A DNA stretch of 64,000 nt from JACXVD01 sp020446665 (lineage in GTDB: Bacteria; Pseudomonadota; Alphaproteobacteria; Sphingomonadales; Sphingomonadaceae). The notes under the pieces are model-generated. The model saw nothing but the letters and a program-made list of their open reading frames with translations. It had not been told where the DNA came from and did not search any database. Position 1 is the first letter of the stretch. Each line of letters starts with the position of its first letter. Where the stretch lies: positions 62,001 through 126,000 of the forward strand of contig JAWKXQ010000002.1 in NCBI GenBank assembly GCA_041396905.1, read 5' to 3'. A program made the translations under genes and the position numbers. Positions 26,429 to 35,600 of this stretch are shown in pieces.

Positions 26429-26450
26429 CCAGATTTCGGGGCTGGAAAGA

Positions 26451-27374
26451 TCAGCCAGCGACAGCCGCAGCCACTTCTGCTGCGAAGTCGGTTTCTTCCT
26501 TCTCGATGCCTTCGCCGAGCTGGAAGCGGACATAATCCTTCAGCACGATTTCGCTGCCGGCATCCTTGCCAGCCTTGGCGACAACGTCTGCCACAGGGGT
26601 CTTGTTGTCCATCACGAAGAGCTGGCTGAGCAGCGCATTTTCCTTGGCGAATTTCTTCACCGCGCCGTCGACCATCTTTTCCTGCACTTCAGCGGGCTTG
26701 CCACTTTCAGCAGCCTTTTCCGCAGCGATCTTGCGCTCACGCTCGATCACTTCGGGGTCGAGGCTGTCAGCGTCCAGCGCCTGCGGGAAAGCGGCGGCAA
26801 TGTGCATCGCCAACTGCTTGGCCAGCGGCTCCAGCACGTCAGCCGGAGCAGCGCTTTCCAGCGCGACCAGCACGCCGATCTTGCCCAGGCCATCGGCCAC
26901 GGCATTGTGCATGTAAGGCACGATCACGCCCTGGCTGACCGAAACGGTCTTCATGCGGCGGACCTGCTGGTTTTCACCGATGGTTGCGACATTGTTGGTC
27001 AGCTTTTCGCCCACCGTGCCGCCATCGGGCCATGCTGCGGTCTTGAGCACTTCCACATCATCGCCATCCACGCCGAGCGCAACCGCAGTGGTCTTGCGCA
27101 CGAAATCCTGGAACTGGTCGTTCTTGGCGACGAAATCGGTTTCGGAGTTCACTTCCACGGCCACGCCGCGAGTACCTTCCACAGCCACGCCCACGAGGCC
27201 TTCTGCCGCAGTGCGGCTCGACTTCTTGGCAGCAGCGGCCAGACCCTTGGCACGCAGCGCGTCAACCGCGGCTTCGATATCGCCATCGGTTTCGGCCAGC
27301 GCCTTCTTGCAGTCCATCATGCCCGCGCCGGTTTTTTCGCGCAGGGCTTTCACGTCAGCGGCAGTATAAGCCAT
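26451..27374 (-). CDS. tsf: Elongation factor Ts
   Basis: A 307-residue EF-Ts, the nucleotide exchange factor for EF-Tu. The N-terminal UBA-like domain has TAADVKALREKTGAGMMDCK; the core has VNSETDFVAKNDQF (the EF-Tu Mg-displacing TDFV motif at about residues 79-82). Start 27374 (MAYTAADV) fits the family. It follows rpsB with a 78-bp gap and ends at a strong terminator. Confidence 0.97.
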   Translation of the reverse strand: MAYTAADVKALREKTGAGMMDCKKALAETDGDIEAAVDALRAKGLAAAAKKSSRTAAEGLVGVAVEGTRGVAVEVNSETDFVAKNDQFQDFVRKTTAVALGVDGDDVEVLKTAAWPDGGTVGEKLTNNVATIGENQQVRRMKTVSVSQGVIVPYMHNAVADGLGKIGVLVALESAAPADVLEPLAKQLAMHIAAAFPQALDADSLDPEVIERERKIAAEKAAESGKPAEVQEKMVDGAVKKFAKENALLSQLFVMDNKTPVADVVAKAGKDAGSEIVLKDYVRFQLGEGIEKEETDFAAEVAAAVAG

Positions 27375-27452
27375 CTGTAGTGTCCTTTTTGAATAGTGTC
27401 CGGCGTCAGGCCGCCTGACCCGACGCCTTGGAGACAAAATGTGACGCGAAGC

Positions 27453-28232
27453 TTACGCTTCGGCGGCAGCTTCAGCCGGTGCTTCGGCAGCAGCTTCAAC
27501 CGGCGGCTGTTCCATCGCACCGAAATCGGCACCCGAATTGACCACGCCTTCGCCCTTGCCGGCCAGCGCTGCATCACGCACCGCGTCGCAATAGAGGCGC
27601 ACGGCGCGGGCAGCATCATCGTTACCCGGAACCGGGAAGGCGATGTTGCTGGGGTCAACATTGGTGTCGAGCACGGCAATCACGGGGATACCGAGCACGG
27701 CAGCTTCCTTGATCGCCAGATCTTCCTTGTTGGCGTCGATCACGAACATCACGTCCGGGATGCCGCCCATATCGCGGATACCGCCCAGCGACAGTTCCAG
27801 CTTGTCACGCTCGCGAGTGAGCTGAAGAACTTCCTTCTTGGTCAGGCCCGAGGTCTCACCCGAAAGCTGCTCTTCCAGCATCTTGAGGCGCTTGATCGAC
27901 TGGGAGATGGTCTTCCAGTTGGTCAGCATACCGCCCAGCCAGCGATGGTTCACGAAGTGCTGGCCGCATGCGCGGGCTGCCTGCGCTACCGGCTCCTGCG
28001 CCTGACGCTTGGTGCCGACGAACAGCACCTTGCCGCCCGCACGGGTGGTGGCGGTGACAAAATCCAGAGCGCGCGCGAAGAGCGGCACGGTCTGCGACAG
28101 GTCGATAATGTGAACACCATTGCGGGCGCCGAAGATATACGGCTTCATCCGCGGGTTCCAGCGGTGGGTCTGGTGGCCGAAATGTGCGCCGGCCTCAATC
28201 AATTGCTGCATGGAGACGACAGGTGCCGCCAT
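27453..28232 (-). CDS. rpsB: 30S ribosomal protein S2
   Basis: A 259-residue S2. It has the motif HFGHQTHRWNPRMKPYIFGARNGVHIIDL at about residues 17-45, KVLFVGTKRQAQ, NHRWLGGMLTNWKT and FVIDANKEDLAIKEA. The C-terminal tail after about 235 is Ala/Glu-rich. First gene of rpsB-tsf; its leader runs into the 345-bp interval shared with the rightward gene at 28578, which holds a LexA box. Confidence 0.97.
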   Translation of the reverse strand: MAAPVVSMQQLIEAGAHFGHQTHRWNPRMKPYIFGARNGVHIIDLSQTVPLFARALDFVTATTRAGGKVLFVGTKRQAQEPVAQAARACGQHFVNHRWLGGMLTNWKTISQSIKRLKMLEEQLSGETSGLTKKEVLQLTRERDKLELSLGGIRDMGGIPDVMFVIDANKEDLAIKEAAVLGIPVIAVLDTNVDPSNIAFPVPGNDDAARAVRLYCDAVRDAALAGKGEGVVNSGADFGAMEQPPVEAAAEAPAEAAAEA

Positions 28233-28449
28233 AATATAATTCCTTCCGGTTATGCCTCTGGAAAGCTGGAACCCGTGCGGATCATCCCGCTGCGGGCACC
28301 GGTATGTGTGCCTTCCATGTGGATTTGCCCGTCTGAAAACCGCCCGGAAATGGCCGGAATCAACACGGACCGCGCGCCATTAGCTGGCGGCAGAGGGAAA
28401 ATCCAGCCCTTTTCGGGCGCAAAAAAATGCAAAGGAGGCAAAAAACGCC

Positions 28450-28479
28450 TTGACACAGGCGGAACAAAAAGAGAACATT
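28450..28479 (+). promoter_or_regulatory. LexA box inside a sigma-70-like promoter
   Basis: GAAC-N7-GAAC at 28462-28476, the reverse complement of the alphaproteobacterial LexA operator GTTC-N7-GTTC, with the AT-rich spacer typical of strong sites. A perfect -35 hexamer TTGACA lies at 28450-28455 on the plus strand and a weak -10 (AACATT) 18 bases on, so the operator covers the spacer of a rightward promoter. The only rightward gene downstream is 28578-28850. The rest of the interval 28233-28577 shows no other gene. Confidence 0.7.
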
Positions 28480-28577
28480 GCGTTCATCGGCGGAACAGAG
28501 TTCCTCTGGTAAGTGTTATCACCAAGATTTCCACAGCCTGTCAACAGGGTTGTGGGGCCACTGGAAAGATCAAAACG

Positions 28578-28850
28578 ATGCTCGCACTGTTCCTCTCCCT
28601 GCTCTTCTCCGCCATCGCCTTTGTTGCGACTGTGGTGATCGTGGATGCCTGGCTTAAGGGTCGCGGCGCGTGGCAGCGGCTGCAGGCTGATGCAAGGCAG
28701 CTTGATCTGGTAGAGAACGGGCTGCGTGCCCCGGCCACACTGGGAATGCTGAATATGGACCAGCGCATGCGCCCCGCCCATGCGGCACCGCGCCCGGCTT
28801 CGCCCCGCCCTACACGGCGGCGGATTGTTCCGCTGAGCGCTGCCGCCTGA
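28578..28850 (+). CDS. Small single-span membrane protein behind a LexA box
   Basis: A 90-residue protein with one strong N-terminal membrane segment (MLALFLSLLFSAIAFVATVV) followed by a basic, alanine/proline/arginine-rich cytoplasmic or periplasmic tail (RPAHAAPRPASPRPTRRR). No known domain is recognised. It is the only rightward gene after a LexA box and a TTGACA element. Its 3' end overlaps the convergent pssA 3' end by 41 bp. By position and form it resembles small SOS-induced division inhibitors such as Caulobacter SidA, but this is inference; sequence similarity was not tested. Confidence 0.6.
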   Translation: MLALFLSLLFSAIAFVATVVIVDAWLKGRGAWQRLQADARQLDLVENGLRAPATLGMLNMDQRMRPAHAAPRPASPRPTRRRIVPLSAAA

Positions 28851-29631
28851 TCCGTGCGTAACGGATCATGATGTAAGGCATGAGGAGCAGATAGCCGACA
28901 CCGATCGCCGCCAGAGTCCACCATGGCTCTTCCAGCAAGGCGGCAAACAGGATCGCAACCATCGCAATCATCGGCAGGCGCCAGCTACGGCGTGGCCGGA
29001 TGGACGCCCAGCTAAGCGTCGCAAGGTTCGAAATCATCAGCATCGCGACAATGACCAGCCACAAGCCCACAGCAAGCGGGTGCTGAAATTCTTCACGACC
29101 AGTCGCCATCCACAGGAAGAAGGGCATAAAGGCCAGCCCCGCCCCGAGGGGAGCGGGCACTCCGGTCAGAAAGCCGGCGGATTTATGCGGCTGCTCGTCC
29201 ATATCAATCTGCGCGTTGAAGCGCGCCAGCCGCAGCGCGCAGCTAATCGCAAATGCCAGCGCCGCGAACCAGCCGAGTGTGCGCATCCCTTCGAGCGACC
29301 ACATGTAAAGGATCAATGCCGGCGCAACACCAAAGCTGAGCGAATCTGCCAGGCTGTCCAGTTCCGCGCCAAAGCGTGACTGCGCCTTCAGCAAGCGAGC
29401 GATCCGCCCGTCAATCCCGTCAAGGATACCAGCCAGCAACACGGCCCCCACGGCCATGGCCCAATCGCCGGTGATGCCAAACCGGATACCGGTAAGGCCC
29501 GAAGCCAGGGCTGCTGCAGTGATCGCATTGGGAACAACCGCCCTGAGCGACAGGCCCCGCGTGCCCGCCCGGCCAGCAGGGACTTCATCCTCTGCCGATT
29601 TGGGACCCAGGCGGACCGGGTCGTCGCTCAC
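28810..29631 (-). CDS. pssA: CDP-diacylglycerol-serine O-phosphatidyltransferase
   Basis: A 273-residue membrane enzyme that makes phosphatidylserine from CDP-diacylglycerol and serine. The CDP-alcohol phosphotransferase motif reads DGIDGRIARLLKAQSRFGAE then LDSLAD, at about residues 71-96. Eight hydrophobic segments follow the polar N terminus. Its start overlaps the psd stop by 4 bp, so the two enzymes of phosphatidylethanolamine synthesis are coupled. Confidence 0.95.
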   Translation of the reverse strand: MSDDPVRLGPKSAEDEVPAGRAGTRGLSLRAVVPNAITAAALASGLTGIRFGITGDWAMAVGAVLLAGILDGIDGRIARLLKAQSRFGAELDSLADSLSFGVAPALILYMWSLEGMRTLGWFAALAFAISCALRLARFNAQIDMDEQPHKSAGFLTGVPAPLGAGLAFMPFFLWMATGREEFQHPLAVGLWLVIVAMLMISNLATLSWASIRPRRSWRLPMIAMVAILFAALLEEPWWTLAAIGVGYLLLMPYIMIRYARIRRQRSAEQSAAV

Positions 29632-30377
29632 TGGGCGATGCCTTCGATCAGCTTCTGCTGCCCCAATTCGGCCAGGATCGTCTCCCCGGCGATGACCCTT
29701 TGGCCAAGCAAGACCTTGGGATCCGTGCCTGCAGGAAGATAGACATCCACCCGGCTGCCAAACCGGATCAGGCCAATCCGCTGCCCAGCAGCCAGAATAT
29801 CGCCGGGCTTTACAAAGGGCACAATGCGCCGTGCCACCAGCCCCGCGATCTGCGTGAACCCGACCAGCAATCCGTCAGGCCGCTCGATCAGGATGTGCTG
29901 CCGCTCATTCTCTTCACTCGCCTTGTCGAGATCTGCATTCATGAACTTGCCGGGAATATACACGACCCGGCGCACCGATCCGCCAATGGGAGCACGATTG
30001 ATGTGCACATCAAACACGCTCATGAAAATGGAAACACGGGTCACAGGGCCTGCTGCCAGACCGGGCGCGCCTGCACCGTCATTGCCAACCAGCTCAGCCG
30101 GTGGATCCACCTGCGTGATCAGGGAAACCAGCCCGTCAGCCGGCGAGACAATGTAATTCTCGCCCTGTGGCACAACCCGCTGCGGGTCGCGGAAAAAGGC
30201 GAATACCCCCGCAGACAGGAGCAAGAGCGGCCATCCTATCCATCCCCAGCCCAGCAAAAGCGGAATGAGACTGATGACGACAGCAATCGCCCCGAATTTG
30301 CGCCCTTCAGGATGGATCGCCGGCCATTGCCAGCTCGCATCCCCGCGCCCTCTATTATCTAACAAATTACCGGCCAT
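29628..30377 (-). CDS. psd: Phosphatidylserine decarboxylase, short proteobacterial type
   Basis: A 249-residue pyruvoyl enzyme converting phosphatidylserine to phosphatidylethanolamine. It has a membrane-associated N-terminal region, FFRDPQRVVPQGENYIVSPADG at about 60-82, SIFMSVFDVHINRAP near 130, and the self-cleavage site GS in RFGSRVDVYLP near residue 213, which makes the pyruvoyl cofactor. ATG 30377 (MAGNLLDN) is preferred; a GTG at 30386 would add three residues. It lies upstream of pssA with an ATGA overlap. Confidence 0.95.
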   Translation of the reverse strand: MAGNLLDNRGRGDASWQWPAIHPEGRKFGAIAVVISLIPLLLGWGWIGWPLLLLSAGVFAFFRDPQRVVPQGENYIVSPADGLVSLITQVDPPAELVGNDGAGAPGLAAGPVTRVSIFMSVFDVHINRAPIGGSVRRVVYIPGKFMNADLDKASEENERQHILIERPDGLLVGFTQIAGLVARRIVPFVKPGDILAAGQRIGLIRFGSRVDVYLPAGTDPKVLLGQRVIAGETILAELGQQKLIEGIAQ

Positions 30378-30438
30378 CCGCTTCACTTAGGCGCAGCCAG
30401 CATCATCCACAAGCCGCGGTGGTGCCAGAATCTGTGAG

Positions 30439-31569
30439 TCAGCAAACCTTGCGCACAAAAACCGTGCCCGCTGAATAGCCGGCGCCGAAACTGCAGATCA
30501 GCCCGATATCACCAGCCTGCAAATCTTCATTATGCTTGTGGAAGGCGATGATCGAACCGGCACTGGAGGTATTGCCATAGCGATCGAGCACGGTCGGGCT
30601 TTCGTCCGCATCCGCCTCATGACCCAATACCTTATGCGCGATCAGGCGGTTCATGCCGGCATTGGCCTGATGCAGCCACAGGCGTCGCAGGCTTTGCGGG
30701 TCGATCCCCAGTCGCTCGGCCTGCTCGATAATCATGGTCGCAACCATTGGCACGACCTCCTTGAACACCTTGCGCCCTTCCTGAACGAACAGCTTGTCTT
30801 TCTGCCCTACCCCTTCCGGGCTGGCGCGGTTGAGGAAGCCGAAATTGTTGCGGATATTGTTGGAGAAGACTGTCTTGAGCTTTGTGCCGAGAATGTCCCA
30901 ATGCTGCGCCGGGGCCATGGCTTCATCTTCCACCAGCACGGCCGTGGCGACATCGCCGAAGATGAAATGACTGTCCCGGTCGCGCCAGTTGAGATGGCCG
31001 GAGGTGATTTCCGGGCTGACCACCAATACGCTGCGCGCATTGCCCGCTCGAACATAATCAGCCGCAGTCTGAATTCCGAAAGTGGCGGAGGAGCAGGCCA
31101 CATTCATATCGAAACCGAACCCGTCGATCGCCAGCGCCTGCTGGATTTCCACCGCCATCGCCGGATAGGGGCGCTCCATATTGGACGCGGCACATAGCAC
31201 AGCATCCACATCGGCCACATCGCGCCCGGCGTGCTCCAGCGCCTGCCGACAGGCCGCAACACCGATTTCGGCCATCATCGACAATTCATCATTGCCCCGT
31301 TCCGGCCAGCGAGGGGCCATAATCTCCGGATCAAGCACGGGCGCCTTTGCCATCACATAACGTGCCTTGATCCCGCTCGCCTTCTCGATGAACTCGACCG
31401 AACTATGCGGCATGGGCTCCACTTCGCCTGCCGCGATTTCCGCCTCATGTGTCGCATTGAAGCGATCAGCATATTCATTGAAGCTGGCAACCAGCTCTTC
31501 ATTGCTGATCGAATCTGCAGGCGTGAACAGCCCGGTCGCGGAAATGACCGGCTTGCCGGTGGGGCTCAT
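30439..31569 (-). CDS. 3-oxoacyl-ACP synthase III family protein (FabH-like)
   Basis: A 376-residue thiolase-fold condensing enzyme with the KAS III triad C159 (NVACSSATFG), H300 (LWLHQANAGMN) and N333 (YGNTSSAGS). It is longer than housekeeping FabH (about 317) and has the long N-terminal segment SISNEELVASFNEYADRFNA. From memory it resembles Pseudomonas aeruginosa PA3286, a FabH-like enzyme that shunts octanoyl-CoA from beta-oxidation into fatty acid synthesis; this recall was not verified. Next to psd-pssA but with a 61-bp gap. It is the last chromosomal gene before the island. Confidence 0.85.
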   Translation of the reverse strand: MSPTGKPVISATGLFTPADSISNEELVASFNEYADRFNATHEAEIAAGEVEPMPHSSVEFIEKASGIKARYVMAKAPVLDPEIMAPRWPERGNDELSMMAEIGVAACRQALEHAGRDVADVDAVLCAASNMERPYPAMAVEIQQALAIDGFGFDMNVACSSATFGIQTAADYVRAGNARSVLVVSPEITSGHLNWRDRDSHFIFGDVATAVLVEDEAMAPAQHWDILGTKLKTVFSNNIRNNFGFLNRASPEGVGQKDKLFVQEGRKVFKEVVPMVATMIIEQAERLGIDPQSLRRLWLHQANAGMNRLIAHKVLGHEADADESPTVLDRYGNTSSAGSIIAFHKHNEDLQAGDIGLICSFGAGYSAGTVFVRKVC

Positions 31570-31639
31570 GGCATGTCTCCTTTGCGCAGGCGACGATTAG
31601 TGCCCCAGCAAAGCCGGGGCAAGAGACTCACAAATCTGT

Positions 31640-31683
31640 GGATGTGCTAAAGGGCGGTGGTGGCAGGGCTTGAATCGAACCAG
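31640..31683. repeat. Attachment site, distal copy (tRNA-Tyr 3' end remnant)
   Basis: GGATGTGCT-AAAGGGCGGTGGTGG-CAGGGCT...CGAACCAG aligns to 45818-45865, with small gaps and two mismatches in the T-arm part. The block AAAGGGCGGTGGTGG is exact in both. It is 3' flank plus 3' end of tRNA-Tyr without the rest of the gene. The interval 31684-31885 beyond it has a perfect CGCTTCGCGAAGCG palindrome near 31813 and no gene. Confidence 0.8.
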
Positions 31684-31885
31684 AAAAATAACGCTTTGAT
31701 ATCAATCCTGTTCTTGGAACAAAGACAGACCTTCCCCCACACTCTCCCCCACATTTTCGTTCATTTAACGAAGGTTCGGTTCAGCGTTTTGACCAAAAAG
31801 CTGAATAAATGGGCGCTTCGCGAAGCGACCAAGAGCAACATAATGGCACGTTCTGACACTGTCCATTTGCGAGTTGGCGGCCCAG

Positions 31886-32080
31886 TCAGATCAACGCCCG
31901 ACGCCGCTCCACCAGCCTATGCAAACTTTCGGTCGTAATGCGCGTCGCCTTGCCAATCTTGATGGTTTCGATTTCTCCGCTTGAGATCAGTTCGTAGAGC
32001 TTTGTGCGCCCCACACCTATCATACGGGCAGCGTCGTTGACCTTTACGCAGAGCGGTTCAACATGTTGCTGTCCGCTCAT
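31886..32080 (-). CDS. Helix-turn-helix excisionase-family protein
   Basis: A 64-residue winged-helix protein of the MerR/excisionase type: VNDAARMIGVGRTKLYELIS is the helix-turn-helix (about residues 14-33), followed by SGEIETIKIGKATRITTESL, the wing typical of helix_turn_helix_17/excisionase domains. Such proteins act as recombination directionality factors or regulators on integrated elements. Its start overlaps the stop of the next upstream regulator by 4 bp, so both share the LexA-boxed promoter region. Confidence 0.8.
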   Translation of the reverse strand: MSGQQHVEPLCVKVNDAARMIGVGRTKLYELISSGEIETIKIGKATRITTESLHRLVERRRALI

Positions 32081-32283
32081 TCCGCCGGTTCCTCTTCACG
32101 ATAGTGCGCGGGATCGGCAATCCAGCGATTGATAGCTGATTCATGCCAGCCTGCTCCGTGGACGCTTATCTTCACCTGTGACGGGAAAGTCCCCTCGGCG
32201 ATCTTGCGGTAGATGGTGGAGCGAGAAAGACCGGTACGATCGAGCACGGTCTTCAGTCGGATGATGCGTTCTGTATTGGACAT
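32077..32283 (-). CDS. AlpA-family transcriptional regulator
   Basis: A 68-residue protein of the AlpA/phage regulatory family: IIRLKTVLDRTGLSRSTIYRKIAEGTFPSQVKIS is the classic AlpA helix-turn-helix and linker, then WHESAINRWIAD. In E. coli, AlpA of prophage CP4-57 activates the integrase/excision gene. First gene of a two-gene unit, with a LexA box 38 bp upstream of its start at 32321-32335. Confidence 0.87.
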   Translation of the reverse strand: MSNTERIIRLKTVLDRTGLSRSTIYRKIAEGTFPSQVKISVHGAGWHESAINRWIADPAHYREEEPAE

Positions 32284-32320
32284 CGGGCCTTCTCATTTTG
32301 ACACTGGCAGCCCCTCTACG

Positions 32321-32352
32321 GAACATAATGAGAACATTTGGTCATAACGCAA
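32321..32352 (-). promoter_or_regulatory. LexA box upstream of the AlpA-like regulators
   Basis: GAAC-N7-GAAC at 32321-32335; read on the minus strand, GTTCTCATTATGTTC, close to the alphaproteobacterial GTTC-N7-GTTC operator and sharing GTTCTC..T.TGTTC with the 28462-28476 site. A TTGCGT (-35-like) at 32347-32352 and TTATGT (-10-like) inside the box would place the operator over the leftward promoter. The remaining interval 32336-32640 has no gene I can support. Confidence 0.7.
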
Positions 32353-32640
32353 GGTGTAGGCGCCAATTGAAAATCGGTGCAAACCGTCCCAGTTAGTGGG
32401 AAAAGGAAGGCTACGGACTTATCGAGACGTTATTGGACAAGTGTCGGAGAAAGTTCTGCAAACTAAGAAAATTTTCCCGCGCCGCAAATATCGTCACCCG
32501 GTGCGCGAATTCACGTCGTAAATGGCGTGACTGCGCGCCGAGCCTACCGGAATCTGCGGGAATCGAATGCGCTGAGCACGCTGCCCTAGGTTTGCGAAAT
32601 CGCATAAACGCCAAGCGGGGCTATGCGAATTGGCCAAGTC

Positions 32641-35600
32641 TTAAACTGGCAGCTTGCTCGCAGGGATGAGCGGGCCGTCGCAGATGCGTTTGAGCAGGTC
32701 TGCCTGTTTCGGCTCCAGTTCGACCAGCAGCGACAGGACATTGAGCACGTTGATCAGTTCGCTGGTGTATTCCGGCAGCCAGTGATCGGGCTGAATATCG
32801 CCGAGCGGGGACGGCGGGCGCTTGTCGCCGATCAGGGGCCGCTCGCGATCCTTGCGGCGATAGCTGAACCACTGGCGCAGCACCTGCTTGCCCGAAACCT
32901 CATAGGCCCAGACCTCCGGTGGCACATTGTCGATGAAGCCGGTGCCGACCAGCAGACGGCGCTTTGCCGCATCATAGTCCAGCGTGTCAGGGAAGCCCTC
33001 GGTCGTCGAAGGGATTGCGCCGTCCTTGGGGATAACCGGGCCACCCGTCGCCACTCGGGGAGGTTGTGGTGGGTCTTCGGTGGCAAAGCGCTCGCCGAAG
33101 GTGTGCAGGCGGATCACTTCGCGACCCAGCTTTGCAGCCTCGGCGAACAGCGCGGCATCAGCGGTCAGCGGCACACGCAGGCCGGGACGGACGAGATCGT
33201 CGGCAAAACTGGCGGTATAGGCCGGATGCGCGAGCAGCGCCGCGACATAGGCGAAGACATCGACCGGATCGACCGGCCCGCCGAATGCCTTCGCCAGCAG
33301 TCCGACGACAGCGGAAGAGATGTTGGCTTCAGTCGCGGCAGCGTTCTTCCAAAGGGCAAAGACGCGACCACTCGCCGAACCCTTGTAATGGTCATGATCC
33401 GGTATGTTGCTGGTAATTGTTAGCGCTGGTCCGCCACGTGGACTGCTTCGCGACAATGCAGTCATGAAAACTTGATCACCGCTGTAGTTATCCCAAAAAC
33501 CAGGGTTGGGGCGATTTATGAGACGCTTGTCGGGAATAATCCACTGGCGATCAAATGAACGGTAACCGTATCGTATCGGCTTGCCCAATCGCACTGCCTT
33601 TTCAGCATTAGCGCGAAATTGAAGATCATCGCTTGAAATATGGGCAATGCCGAACTCGATCGAATCTAGCGCCTGATGGTGTCCGGTTAGACCCTTTGCA
33701 TCACCCTTCTTGACCGATCGGTCTCCACCCTCATGGGGATGAAAGAATAGCTCACGCTTTTCGGCGCTTGGTTCAGCAAGAAGCTTTTTCCATCGTTGTT
33801 CCAGCGAAACAGCATCCGGCGCGATGACCCAAGTGCGCCCTGGCATCACGCCCGAACCGCAATCACCGACCACAGCATCTAGCGGAGCAAACGCACCCCA
33901 GCCCTCGCGCAATTCTGGGAGGAACGGAGCACGCGGATCGGAGGGGCAATCGCTCCATCCCTTCCCGCCCAGCACGATTGTCTTAAGCTCGCCAAACTTT
34001 TCTTCCCGCCGCCCTTTGGCAAGAGCTCGGTAGCGCACCCGCGCAGCCCCTTCGCCCGGTGTGCGTGAACGGCTCGCAAGTACGATGCAAATGGGCTGTT
34101 GCACGCCCTGAAAAATGCGCGTCGCCACTTCCGGCTGATGCCCTTCGGGCGAACAATCGATCACCCAGATATCATCGCACTGACTGCGCAGATCGGCGCG
34201 CATTTTCTGGAAGCCGGGACCATTGAGAAAGCCCGACACTGTGATGTAGCAGACCATCCCGGCGAGCTTTTCCTCGATCGGCGGCTGCTTGTCGCGCCCG
34301 CCCGCGCCTTGCTCGAAAACCTTCCATGCCGCCCAGCGCCAGAAGTAAATGTAGAGGTTGCGCAGGTGCTTTGCGTGCGTCCCGACCTTCCATGCCTTGG
34401 GCGGTTGCCAGTCGTTGAGCGGCGCACCCTTGTTCTTGTTGCCGCTTTCGATCCACGCGCCCTTGCCCTTGGCCTTTTCCTTATAGGGCGGATTGCCGAT
34501 CACCACGGTGATCGGCTCGCTGCGCTTGACCTTGTTGGCCTCGGTCCGCGACTTGGAAATCTCGCGATAGATGCCCTGTCCGCTTTCGATATCGGCGTAG
34601 GGATCGCCCAGCGTATCGGTCACGAACAGGCGTGGCGTTGCGCCCGCACCAATTTCCAGCATCTCAGCCAACAACCGTAACTGCGCGACCGCGAAAGCGC
34701 CGAATTGCAGTTCGAAGCCGATCAGCCGCCCGGCTACATCTTCCATCATAGGCGCTACCGCGCCGGGACCACCATGGTTCGCCTCGATGGTGGCTTTGAT
34801 CCGCTCAATCGTGCCGAGCAGGAAGGTGCCCGAACCGGTCGCTGGATCGACGATATGCACGTCCTTGCCGGCCAGCCCATCGGCAATTCCGAAGCGCGGG
34901 CTCTTCAGCGCCTCGTCGCACAACCGCACCATCGTGCGCACTACTTCCGGCGGAGTGTAATAGCTGCCCGTCAGTTTGCGCAGCTTGTTGTCGTAAACCT
35001 CAAGGAAGTTTTCGTAGAAATAGAGCCAGGCCTCGGGATCGCCCTTCGACACCTTGGTCCACGAAACCTCATCGAGCACGCGGGTCAGCGTATCGAGCGC
35101 GGGGCCAAGATTGAGGTCCTGTTCGGTCAGCAGCCGCAACGCCGTGCCGATTAGTGTATTGGCCTTGCCAAGTTCCTTGGCGACATGATCCAGGCCGCCT
35201 GCCAGCGACATGTCTTTCGACTTCGCCATGAGCAGCCCGAATGTGACCGCCTGCGCATAACCATCGGCGAACTTGTCGTCATCCGCATCGGGAAAGAGCA
35301 GCGCCTTCCAGTCGTCCTTGAGGTCCGTCAGCTTGGTGTTCTTTTCCGAGGCATTGAGCTGTTCGAGCACCTCGTCGCGCAGGAACCGGCACAGCCGCGC
35401 GGAGACGCGGGCCAGCTCGTTCGCCCCCTTAGGAGCGATCGGCTTCCACGTCAGGAAATCGTTAAGCAGCGGCAGGAACGTTTGCGGTGCGGTAAGCTTC
35501 GCGCCCGCATGTTCGACCCCGCCATCGAGGTGGACAATCTGCCCGACCAGCGCACCATCGCGCCACAGCGAGAAGCTGTCGCCATCGGTGTAGAGCAGGT

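Noticed and set aside
28482..28503. A second LexA-like site (GTTC-N7-GAAC then GAAC-N3-GTTC)
   Set aside because: Half-site orientation and spacing do not match GTTC-N7-GTTC; kept out as chance.
31651..31683. A second tRNA-like 3' end
   Set aside because: Only the T-arm and acceptor-side bases are present, with gaps; no anticodon arm exists. It is the att copy of tRNA-Tyr.
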